A stretch of 64,000 bases of DNA from positions 5,553,739 through 5,617,738 of the forward strand of contig OX638377.1 of NCBI GenBank assembly GCA_951813615.1, written 5' to 3'. The translations under genes were made by a program, and so were the position numbers. Each line of letters begins with the position of its first letter. Position 1 is the first letter of the stretch. The notes under the pieces were generated by a model that saw only the letters and a list, made by a program, of their open reading frames with translations, made no database searches and was not told the DNA's origin. The stretch comes from an uncultured Latescibacterota bacterium. GTDB taxonomy: Bacteria; Latescibacterota; UBA2968; UBA8231. Of this stretch, positions 17,428 to 23,877 are shown in pieces.

Positions 17428-17456
17428 AAAATACACACGCTAGATTGTGTTGTCAA
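17428..17456 (-). promoter_or_regulatory. Strong sigma-70-type promoter of the structured RNA
   Basis: On the minus strand, a perfect TTGACA (17456-17451) is followed after exactly 17 bases by TATTTT (17433-17428). The predicted transcription start falls at about 17421, four bases before the closing stem of the RNA. Confidence 0.75.
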
Positions 17457-17493
17457 GTAGAAAAGCACCGGCATAGAGAATGACAACAGAGTC

Positions 17494-17522
17494 TTGCACA
17501 CTTACAAGTGTGTGCGTATATT
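17494..17522 (+). promoter_or_regulatory. Promoter with embedded palindromic operator upstream of the XRE gene
   Basis: TTGCAC (17494-17499) and TATATT (17517-17522) are spaced by 17 bases. The inverted repeat CACACTTACAAGTGTG (17497-17512) overlaps the -35 box and spacer. A palindrome in this position, directly ahead of an HTH regulator gene, suggests autorepression by that regulator. Confidence 0.65.
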
Positions 17523-17562
17523 CGATGGAGGAACTGGTTGAAAGTAATTCAGAAGGATTGTG

Positions 17563-18096
17563 ATGCAGTTTGCTGAAATGATCAAGGAAGCCCGGCTACA
17601 AGCCCAGCTAAGTCAGCAGCGATTGGCCAAACAACTCGTGACGGCGCGAAGGCCCAAGGGCGTTTGGGCAACCTATATAGGCCAAATTGAGAAAGGGGAG
17701 AAGGTTCCTTCCGACGAAGTATGTATCAAGTTGGCCGAGGTATTGGAACTCGATTCCAGCACCGTACTGATTGCGGCTTATGAGGCCAAGGCGAGTTCGG
17801 AGGAGGGCCGCGCACTCTATGGCAAGATGATGCGCTCGCTGTCGGACCCAGTGGTCAACAAGCTCCTATCTAGCGAAGAGCCTTTGGATCCAGCCCTCTT
17901 GGGGGTGCTTGCCAATCCAGAAATCGCGGCTCTGCTCGGGGATCAACCGTGGCTAGAGAGAGTTGTCCGGGCGCGCAAAAACCAGCAGGATCGCGATGTG
18001 TTGGGCCTGCTCGCTCTGGTAGAGGCGATGGACGACCAACAGTGGACTATGATCAGGGGCCTTATAGATACTTGGGGATTAGAGCCACCTAATTGA
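17563..18096 (+). CDS. XRE-family helix-turn-helix regulator
   Basis: The ~177-residue product from ATG 17563 (GTG 17560 is possible; AGAAGGA at 17551-17557 fits the ATG better) has an N-terminal Cro/CI-type HTH. The HTH runs from FAEMIKEARLQAQLSQQRLA to the recognition/turn region TYIGQIEKGEKVPSDE and LAEVLELD (~2-60). The remaining ~115 residues are helical, of unknown function, and may mediate dimerisation. The palindrome in its own promoter suggests autoregulation. No toxin or phage gene is adjacent, so I see no sign of a toxin–antitoxin or prophage role. Confidence 0.87.
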   Translation: MQFAEMIKEARLQAQLSQQRLAKQLVTARRPKGVWATYIGQIEKGEKVPSDEVCIKLAEVLELDSSTVLIAAYEAKASSEEGRALYGKMMRSLSDPVVNKLLSSEEPLDPALLGVLANPEIAALLGDQPWLERVVRARKNQQDRDVLGLLALVEAMDDQQWTMIRGLIDTWGLEPPN

Positions 18097-18161
18097 GGCG
18101 GCAGCTTCGCAAGCCCATCGCCGCAAAGAGTAGAAGTTCATGTCTGATGGGAAGAAACGGC

Positions 18162-18641
18162 TTAGAAGTCGGGTAGTTTGTACTCGCCGCGCTCAATGGC
18201 TTGCTCTAACTCTTGGTGGAAGGTGCTGTCTAGGTGGGAGGTAATTTTCCAACCACCGGAATCGCGCAGAAAATAAAAGAATGGCGACGTGCGCTCATCG
18301 TCTAGCGTGGAGGAATCGAAGAGTAAGTAACCGATGCGCTCGTTGATGATGCGCTCTTCGGCGATTTCGCGCCGCAGTTGAGCTTTTATCTCGGCCGGCG
18401 TCTTTTGCTGCCAGCGTTCGGCAAAGCCCTGACGATCTTCTCCCTCCATTTGTGAAGAACTGAAACATTCCCACAGCAGGTCGAAGTCGCGGTTTTCTAG
18501 CGCGTACTTGTAGGTCTGGAAGGTCTGGGCTGGGTGGGCGAAGCGTTGGTCTGGGCCTTCGCTGGCACAGCCGTAAAGGAGGGCGAGGCAAAGGAATAGT
18601 TGGGCCATAGTGTGCAGCACACGAATCAATATCTTGAGCAA
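18162..18641 (-). CDS. Putative lipoprotein with DUF4878/NTF2-like domain
   Basis: The 159-residue product has a basic N-terminus and a hydrophobic stretch ending in a lipobox-like LLYGC (Cys ~25). It then shows an NTF2-like small domain pattern (PAQTFQTYKYALENRDFDLLWECFSS … GGWKI), in which a helix and repeated strands end in W-K-I. TTG 18641 supplies the positively charged n-region; ATG 18608 is the alternative start. Function unknown. It lies at the tail of the minus-strand train after the two nuclease-domain genes. Confidence 0.7.
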   Translation of the reverse strand: MLKILIRVLHTMAQLFLCLALLYGCASEGPDQRFAHPAQTFQTYKYALENRDFDLLWECFSSSQMEGEDRQGFAERWQQKTPAEIKAQLRREIAEERIINERIGYLLFDSSTLDDERTSPFFYFLRDSGGWKITSHLDSTFHQELEQAIERGEYKLPDF

Positions 18642-18689
18642 TTTCAGCTACGTGGTAGGGATTGCGTCTGCGTCTACCCAGATAGGGCT

Positions 18690-19385
18690 TCAGCGCTTGG
18701 CTTTACTAACGAGTAGTTCGATGGCGTCGCGGAGCCGGGCCGCTTCTTCGTATTCTTCGCAGATAACAGCATGCTGTAGCTGATGCTGTAGCAGGCTGAG
18801 TTCGTCTTGCTCTTTGTCGGGGGGCCGTTGAGCCACGGCCTCTTCGGCGTTCTCCTTTGGTGGATGGATGTTAGCCGTCTTCGTTTCCATTTTGAGCGAT
18901 CTAGCAATCTGTGCTTCAAATTCGTGGAAGCGGTTCAGGGTGTGTTCGACATCCGAGTCGGTTTCCAAGGGCTCCAAGCCCACCTCATCTAGCAGCGCGT
19001 GAGAAACGTAGATAGGCGAATCCGTGCGCAAGGCCAAAGCGATGGCGTCGCTGGGACGTGCGTCGATATCCTTTATGGTACGATCCTTCTCGATGACGAC
19101 CCGCGCGTAGTAAATTGAGCGGCGCACGTTGTGAATGACCACTTGGCGCACGTTTATCGCAAGGCAGTTGACCATAGAAGAGAGCAAGTCGTAGGAGATC
19201 GGGCGGCCAGGCCCATCGTCTTCTAGCCGCATCCGAATGGCCGCGGCCTCAAATTCGCCAATGGGAATGGGCAAGAGCCGCGGCTGTTCACCTTCCTTCT
19301 CTCCCAACCATACCAAGGGCCTGTCCTCGCGCAAATACGGACTAACCTTGACCACGGTCATCTCGACTAAAGAGGCATTACTCAT
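18690..19385 (-). CDS. Bifunctional nuclease (DUF151) domain protein with UVR motif, copy 1
   Basis: The 231-residue protein has a BFN domain (~5-140) containing PIPIGEFEAAAIRM and DIDARPSDAIALALRTDSPIYV, the family hallmark. A linker follows, then a C-terminal UVR (UvrB/C-interaction-like) coiled motif LQHAVICEEYEEAARLRDAI. BFN proteins of plants and Thermotoga are linked to nuclease activity. Its ATG overlaps the stop of copy 2 by one base (TAATG), so translation is coupled. The pair arose by duplication but the sequences have diverged strongly. Confidence 0.88.
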   Translation of the reverse strand: MSNASLVEMTVVKVSPYLREDRPLVWLGEKEGEQPRLLPIPIGEFEAAAIRMRLEDDGPGRPISYDLLSSMVNCLAINVRQVVIHNVRRSIYYARVVIEKDRTIKDIDARPSDAIALALRTDSPIYVSHALLDEVGLEPLETDSDVEHTLNRFHEFEAQIARSLKMETKTANIHPPKENAEEAVAQRPPDKEQDELSLLQHQLQHAVICEEYEEAARLRDAIELLVSKAKR

Positions 19386-20002
19386 TAGTCATCCTTGTTG
19401 AGACGACTAATCTCGTCGCGCAGCCGCGCCGCCTCCTCATAGATCTCTTCGGCGACGGCTTGGCGCATGCGTCTTTCGAGTTGTTCTAGCTGGTTGGCGG
19501 CTGGCGGGGCGATGAAGGGATGATCTTCTTGGGGTGCGGTCATGGGTTCGGCGAGGGCTTCAACTTCGGCCGCGACCCATTCGTCATCGTCGGAGCGAAC
19601 ACAGCCTAGCTCTTTGAGGACTTCGATGGCGGCATAGATCGGTGCGCGAAAGCGCAAGGCTAGGGCAATTGCATCGCTGGGCCGCGCATCGAGCGTATGG
19701 GTATTGCCCTCGTCGTCGACGAGGGCAATCTCAGCGTAGTACGTTCCCTCGTGTGCGTTAAAGTCCGTGATTTCGACCCGAACTACTTGGGCGTCGACGA
19801 GGGCGAGAATTTGATGGGCTAGGTCGTAACTGATGGGGCGTGCGGGTTGCCGCTTGCTGTGGGCCATGGAGATGGCAGCGGCCTCAAAGCGGCCGATGAC
19901 AATGTGCAGATAATGGTTGCCCTCGACTTCTTTGAGCACTACTTCAGGGAACAAAGGCTGAGATTTGCTGCTTAAGACCTCCTTGACTTCCATCAGAACC
20001 AT
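19385..20002 (-). CDS. Bifunctional nuclease (DUF151) domain protein with UVR motif, copy 2
   Basis: The 205-residue paralogue of the next gene has the same order: BFN domain (HIVIGRFEAAAISMA; TLDARPSDAIALALRFRAPIYA), an acidic linker, then the UVR motif RQAVAEEIYEEAARLRDEI. The start is ATG 20002 or 19993. It lies 73 bases downstream of ccmD and is likely in the same transcript or driven from the gap. Two tandem BFN–UVR genes are unusual; one copy per genome is the pattern I know. Confidence 0.88.
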   Translation of the reverse strand: MVLMEVKEVLSSKSQPLFPEVVLKEVEGNHYLHIVIGRFEAAAISMAHSKRQPARPISYDLAHQILALVDAQVVRVEITDFNAHEGTYYAEIALVDDEGNTHTLDARPSDAIALALRFRAPIYAAIEVLKELGCVRSDDDEWVAAEVEALAEPMTAPQEDHPFIAPPAANQLEQLERRMRQAVAEEIYEEAARLRDEISRLNKDD

Positions 20003-20075
20003 AGCGGTATATTGCGATTTTTAGCGGACTGTTGTCGATTGATGGGTGAAATATAATACGACGCCAAAGCAGGTG

Positions 20076-20255
20076 TCAACAAGCTTGCGCCTCTTGGCTG
20101 TCCGGCAAATCGCCCTCTTTATTTTTTAGCTTTAACTCGAGGTCTGCAAGCTGGCGGCCTAGCTCCCCGGTACGCCGGTTTAGGCGCACCAAATAGGCAA
20201 AAAGCATGATCCACACAGCCGCAAAAGCGGCGAGCAAGTAGTGGAGATTGTCCAT
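20076..20255 (-). CDS. ccmD: CcmD-like heme exporter accessory protein
   Basis: This 59-residue protein starts MDNLHYLLAAFAAVWIMLFA, a short N-terminal stretch then a single membrane helix. A basic patch LVRLNRRTGELGRQLADLEL follows, the topology and residues of CcmD (Y..AY/F..W/V..R). CcmD helps release holo-CcmE from the CcmABC complex. It sits 6 bases after ccmC on the same strand. It is easily missed because of its size. Confidence 0.8.
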   Translation of the reverse strand: MDNLHYLLAAFAAVWIMLFAYLVRLNRRTGELGRQLADLELKLKNKEGDLPDSQEAQAC

Positions 20256-20261
20256 AGTCTC

Positions 20262-20930
20262 TTACGTTTCGTCCGTTAGTTTTTGCCGCAGGAGAGCCAC
20301 GGCTTTTTCGATGCGGGCTAGCTCCATGCGTTGCGCTAGGAGGCGAAAGAGCAACAGGAAGAACGCGGCGTAGCAAATCCACTTGGTATACTCCATCGTC
20401 GGTTCAAGCGCTACGTTACGCGGCGGGTGCAACTGCTGGTCGGCCGCCCACAGATCGACGGCGTAATACACCAAGGGAACGTTGGCGAAGGCGAGAATGC
20501 CCAGGACAGCACTGGTGCGCTGGACTGAAGTCGAGTGGGCTCCGTATCCCCGCACCATCAGGTACGCCGCGTAGATGGTGAACATAATCAGCATAGAGGT
20601 CAAGCGCGGCTCCCAGCGCCAGTAAACCCCCCAGATAGGTTTGGCCCACAAGGGCCCGGTGATCAGCACGATCAACGCAAAGATCACGCCCAGTTCGGCG
20701 GAGCATAGCGCTAGGCGATCCCACCTGTCCTCGCGAGTCCGCAGATACTGTATACTGCCGACGAAGACCAAAAAAAAGGCCAGAAACGAAGAAAACGCCG
20801 CCGGCACGTGAAAGTAGAAGATCCGTTGGACGATTCCCATTTCCTTTTCCGTGGGCACCCAAAGAAAAATCGCGCCCAAGGCGACGAGCATGACCACGAA
20901 AACCAGGTAGGAGAAAGGCACCGAACGCAT
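20262..20930 (-). CDS. ccmC: Heme export/handling protein CcmC
   Basis: CcmC delivers heme to CcmE. The 222-residue protein has six hydrophobic helices and the tryptophan-rich WGVYWRWEPRLTSMLIMF (the family WGxxWxWDxRLTS), plus flanking histidines FYFHVPAAF and the equivalent near the fourth loop. The D of WD is E here, which is within family variation. Its ATG overlaps the last base of ccmB. Confidence 0.93.
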   Translation of the reverse strand: MRSVPFSYLVFVVMLVALGAIFLWVPTEKEMGIVQRIFYFHVPAAFSSFLAFFLVFVGSIQYLRTREDRWDRLALCSAELGVIFALIVLITGPLWAKPIWGVYWRWEPRLTSMLIMFTIYAAYLMVRGYGAHSTSVQRTSAVLGILAFANVPLVYYAVDLWAADQQLHPPRNVALEPTMEYTKWICYAAFFLLLFRLLAQRMELARIEKAVALLRQKLTDET

Positions 20931-21607
20931 TATTCCTCGATCGCGTATTCAAAGAGCATTAGCGAGAGCACGGTGAAAACTACCGCGTACACTCCCAGCA
21001 TTTGCAGGTGCGGAAAGAGCTTTTCGCAACATTCATTGGCCAGCACCAGCCCCGTCGCCTCCACGCAGGAAATCAGCGCCGGCAAGATCATGGGCAAGAG
21101 CAAAAGGGGCATCATCAACTCGCGCAAGCGCATGTTGTTCGACAGCGCTGCAAAGAGCGTGCCCGCCGCCGCCATACAAGCCGATCCTAGGACGAAGACG
21201 GCCAGCAACGGGACCAAAGATAAACTCAGAGACAGATTAAAGAAGAGGGCGAAAAAAGGCAAACTCAGCAGTTCGACCGCGAGAAGAAAAACAAGATTAC
21301 CCAGCATTTTGCCTAGATATATGGCACCGCGGTCCCCTGGTGCTAACAGCAGCGCGTCGAGCGCGTCGTTGTCGCGTTCATCGGCAAAAGAGCGGCTCAG
21401 ACTCAGCAGGCTGGCAAAGACATAGGACGACCAGAGCGTACCAGGCCCAATCTCGCGCAGCGCGGCCCCGCCTAGATCGAAGGAAAAGTTGAATACCAGC
21501 AACATCAACAGGATAAAGAAGACCATCGGGCTGAGGCGTGCCTTCGTGCGCCACTCGGCCTGCAGATCCTTGCGCAGTATCGCCAGCGCCCGTCTGAAAA
21601 AGCTCAT
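20930..21607 (-). CDS. ccmB: Heme exporter protein CcmB
   Basis: CcmB is the membrane partner of the CcmA ATPase. From ATG 21607 the product is ~225 residues (MSFFRRALAILRKDLQAEWR start) with six hydrophobic segments. Its FADERDNDALDALLLAPGDR matches the CcmB signature (E…GxL..LL..P). Its ATG overlaps the ccmA TGA (ATGA). A longer open frame runs back inside ccmA but has no similarity. Confidence 0.93.
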   Translation of the reverse strand: MSFFRRALAILRKDLQAEWRTKARLSPMVFFILLMLLVFNFSFDLGGAALREIGPGTLWSSYVFASLLSLSRSFADERDNDALDALLLAPGDRGAIYLGKMLGNLVFLLAVELLSLPFFALFFNLSLSLSLVPLLAVFVLGSACMAAAGTLFAALSNNMRLRELMMPLLLLPMILPALISCVEATGLVLANECCEKLFPHLQMLGVYAVVFTVLSLMLFEYAIEE

Positions 21608-22317
21608 GAGTCGGCGTCGAGATAAGGAGCGCAGATCTGGCGCAGTTGGTCTGAATCTTCGCTCAGGACCTGGTCCAAGCGCCATTGCCCGCGCTCGATC
21701 ACCAGCAGGCGATCCACTAGGCCTTCGGCCTCGTCGAGGCGATGCGTCACCAAAATACAGGTGCGCCCCTCTTGCCGCAGGCGGCACACGCGGTGGTGCA
21801 ATGCAGCGCTGGCACTGGAGTCGAGGCCGGTAAACGGCTCGTCCAGCAAAAGGATAGAGGGGCCATGCAGGATGGCGCGGGCAATAGCTAGCCGCTGCTT
21901 CATGCCTCGGGAGAACGAACCCACGCGCTGGTCGAGCCGCTCATTCAGACCAACAGTCGCCAAGGCCACCGCGAGCCGTTGGTCTGGATTGTCCAAACCA
22001 TAGAGTTGGGCGAAGAAGCGCAGATTCTCTCTCGCCGTCAGTTCGTCGTAGAGCAAGGTCTGATGCGACAGCAGGCCGATCTCCGCCCGAGCCTCGGGGG
22101 TGCGTTGAGGATCGAGACCGTTGATCTTCACGCTGCCCGCCGAAGGTCGGCAAAGGCCGGCCACCAGCCGCAACAGGGTGCTCTTGCCCGCGCCATTGGC
22201 ACCAACTAGCAGCACCGCTTGCCCGCGCGGGACGACCAGATCTGTGGGATGCAGGGCTGTGTGGGAGCCGAAGCGCTTGGCCGCTCCCGCTAAGACGATT
22301 GCGTCGTCTCCACCCAT
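21604..22317 (-). CDS. ccmA: Heme ABC exporter ATP-binding protein CcmA
   Basis: ABC ATPase powering release of holo-CcmE. The ~237-residue product from ATG 22317 has Walker A GANGAGKST, Q-loop, signature SFSRGMKQRLAIARA and Walker B ILLLDEPFTGLD. The start overlaps the stop of the upstream gene by one base. The longer open frame upstream is out of the family range. Confidence 0.94.
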   Translation of the reverse strand: MGGDDAIVLAGAAKRFGSHTALHPTDLVVPRGQAVLLVGANGAGKSTLLRLVAGLCRPSAGSVKINGLDPQRTPEARAEIGLLSHQTLLYDELTARENLRFFAQLYGLDNPDQRLAVALATVGLNERLDQRVGSFSRGMKQRLAIARAILHGPSILLLDEPFTGLDSSASAALHHRVCRLRQEGRTCILVTHRLDEAEGLVDRLLVIERGQWRLDQVLSEDSDQLRQICAPYLDADS

Positions 22318-23390
22318 TACACGTCGAGTGCTTGGGTTAGGGCAACCGTTTCGCGCATCAAATGCGCCCGCTGGTCTAGGTAGTGCGGGTCTGCGGGCCG
22401 ATCGGCAAAAGAGTCGTCGAGCCGAGCGAGTTCCTCGATGAGATGCTGCCGCTTTTCCAGTGCGCGGGTGCGATCGGTGCTTGGATGTTGCCGGCTCAGT
22501 GCCAGCGCGACCCCCCCGGCGAGGAATGCGCCTACCAACGCCGCCCATTTGAACGACCAACGCAGCGAAGGGGCTAGGGGCAAGGGGACCGCCACCTGCT
22601 GGTCTGGCGACAGGTCTTCTATGACAATCTTTTGGTACTGGCGTCCGTGCTGTTCGATTATACCTAGATCAATAAAAGGCGGTTTGATCTCCGTGGAAGG
22701 GGGATCGAGAAAAATCTCCAAGCGGTCGGTGGGATAGATTACCTGATGCACATAGGGACCGGCGAAGTTGCGCGCGTCAAGATTAAAAGAAAAACTCCGC
22801 TGCGAGCGGCCCGGAGGCAGGGGCTGGTTGTCGAAGAAGCGACCTTCTCCGGCTTGGTGGAGCAGACCCGAGTGGCTTTGGAGGTTGAAGAGGCCCGTTG
22901 GCAAGGCCAATTCGGTGACCTGGCGCTCTTGTCCGTCGCCGCTGCCCGAGTACGTGCGCTCTAGGGCGTTGTGAATTTGCAGAAGCTGGACGCACTCAAT
23001 CGCGTCCTCGCGCAAAGAAAAAAAAAGGTGATGAGTACTGATGCGGATTCCGGAGGGATCATCGGTTTTTTCGTACACCTCGAGGATGACCTGTTGCTGC
23101 GCCCCGGCCTCAAGGGTCGAAGAAAAGTAGGGAATACCGTCATAGAAGGCCGCCAGCCCGAAGTGGAGTCCGCTCTGTAGGAAGGGGCCGGTAAAAGAGA
23201 AGCGCCCCTCGGCGTCGGTCTCCTTGCGCAGCATCTCGAGGATCTGCCCGTCTTGGCGGACATAGAAGGCCACGGGAATACCCGGGATTCGCGCTTGGGT
23301 AAAGGGGTTGAGCACATACCCATTGATCGCCGCGCCCCACAGGTCGGAAGCGCAAAGGACAATTGCAGCACAAAGCCAACGCAGGGCCAT
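22317..23390 (-). CDS. Secreted/anchored protein of the ccm cluster, unknown function
   Basis: The 357-residue protein has a signal peptide (MALRWLCAAIVLCASDLWGA). A carboxypeptidase-regulatory-like beta domain follows (INGYVLNPFTQARIPGIPVA to GRFSFTGPF, ~20-75), then a long beta-rich middle, one transmembrane helix (~283-304, WAALVGAFLAGGVALAL) and a ~50-residue helical cytoplasmic tail. The tail resembles the short charged region of CcmH/CcmI-like proteins only loosely. It is translationally coupled to ccmA, so a role in heme delivery or apocytochrome handling is likely but unproven. Confidence 0.75.
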   Translation of the reverse strand: MALRWLCAAIVLCASDLWGAAINGYVLNPFTQARIPGIPVAFYVRQDGQILEMLRKETDAEGRFSFTGPFLQSGLHFGLAAFYDGIPYFSSTLEAGAQQQVILEVYEKTDDPSGIRISTHHLFFSLREDAIECVQLLQIHNALERTYSGSGDGQERQVTELALPTGLFNLQSHSGLLHQAGEGRFFDNQPLPPGRSQRSFSFNLDARNFAGPYVHQVIYPTDRLEIFLDPPSTEIKPPFIDLGIIEQHGRQYQKIVIEDLSPDQQVAVPLPLAPSLRWSFKWAALVGAFLAGGVALALSRQHPSTDRTRALEKRQHLIEELARLDDSFADRPADPHYLDQRAHLMRETVALTQALDV

Positions 23391-23393
23391 GGC

Positions 23394-23831
23394 TCAGCTA
23401 GATTCCGCTAGCGAAGCGCCGCATTGCGGACAGAATAGATCGCCTTCGCGTCGCGGGGTTCCGCAGTCGTGGCAAAGAGAAACAGCGGTCTTTTGGCGCA
23501 GAGCCGCGACCTCTTCTTCTATGCGTCGTTCGAATTGATCGCTGCTCGCGCCGTTGAGCCGATCCAACTCGCCGATAATCGCCAGCGTCTCGGCCTCCAG
23601 TTCGGCGAAGAGGCGCTGAAAGTCCTCTGCGGGCACTTTGCCGAGCTCGCGGTCAAGTTCCAGCTCGACGATCTCGCCCAAGAGCTGCTCCTTGCGTTCA
23701 AAAAGCTGTCGCGTCGGGCCTGTCGCCGCGCCCGTCCGCTCGCCCGTTAGGAGCGGGCGGCCAAGATAAAGCAAGAGCCCCAACAGCAGCGCGACGGAAC
23801 ATATTATGGGCAAGAGTTCTATCGCGTTCAT
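23394..23831 (-). CDS. Membrane-anchored coiled-coil zinc-ribbon protein of the ccm cluster
   Basis: The 145-residue protein has one N-terminal membrane helix (MNAIELLPIICSVALLLGLLL begins it), a charged coiled-coil region (~45-110) and a C-terminal zinc ribbon CHDCGTP…FCPQCG (two CxxC pairs). The N-terminal layout recalls CcmI, an apocytochrome chaperone, but the ribbon is not part of CcmI. Position between ccmF-ccmH and ccmA supports a maturation role; the function is inferred from context only. Confidence 0.72.
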   Translation of the reverse strand: MNAIELLPIICSVALLLGLLLYLGRPLLTGERTGAATGPTRQLFERKEQLLGEIVELELDRELGKVPAEDFQRLFAELEAETLAIIGELDRLNGASSDQFERRIEEEVAALRQKTAVSLCHDCGTPRREGDLFCPQCGASLAESS

Positions 23832-23877
23832 TTATATTTATATTAGGCTCCCACAGACCCGCGTTGGTTCGGCCAAA

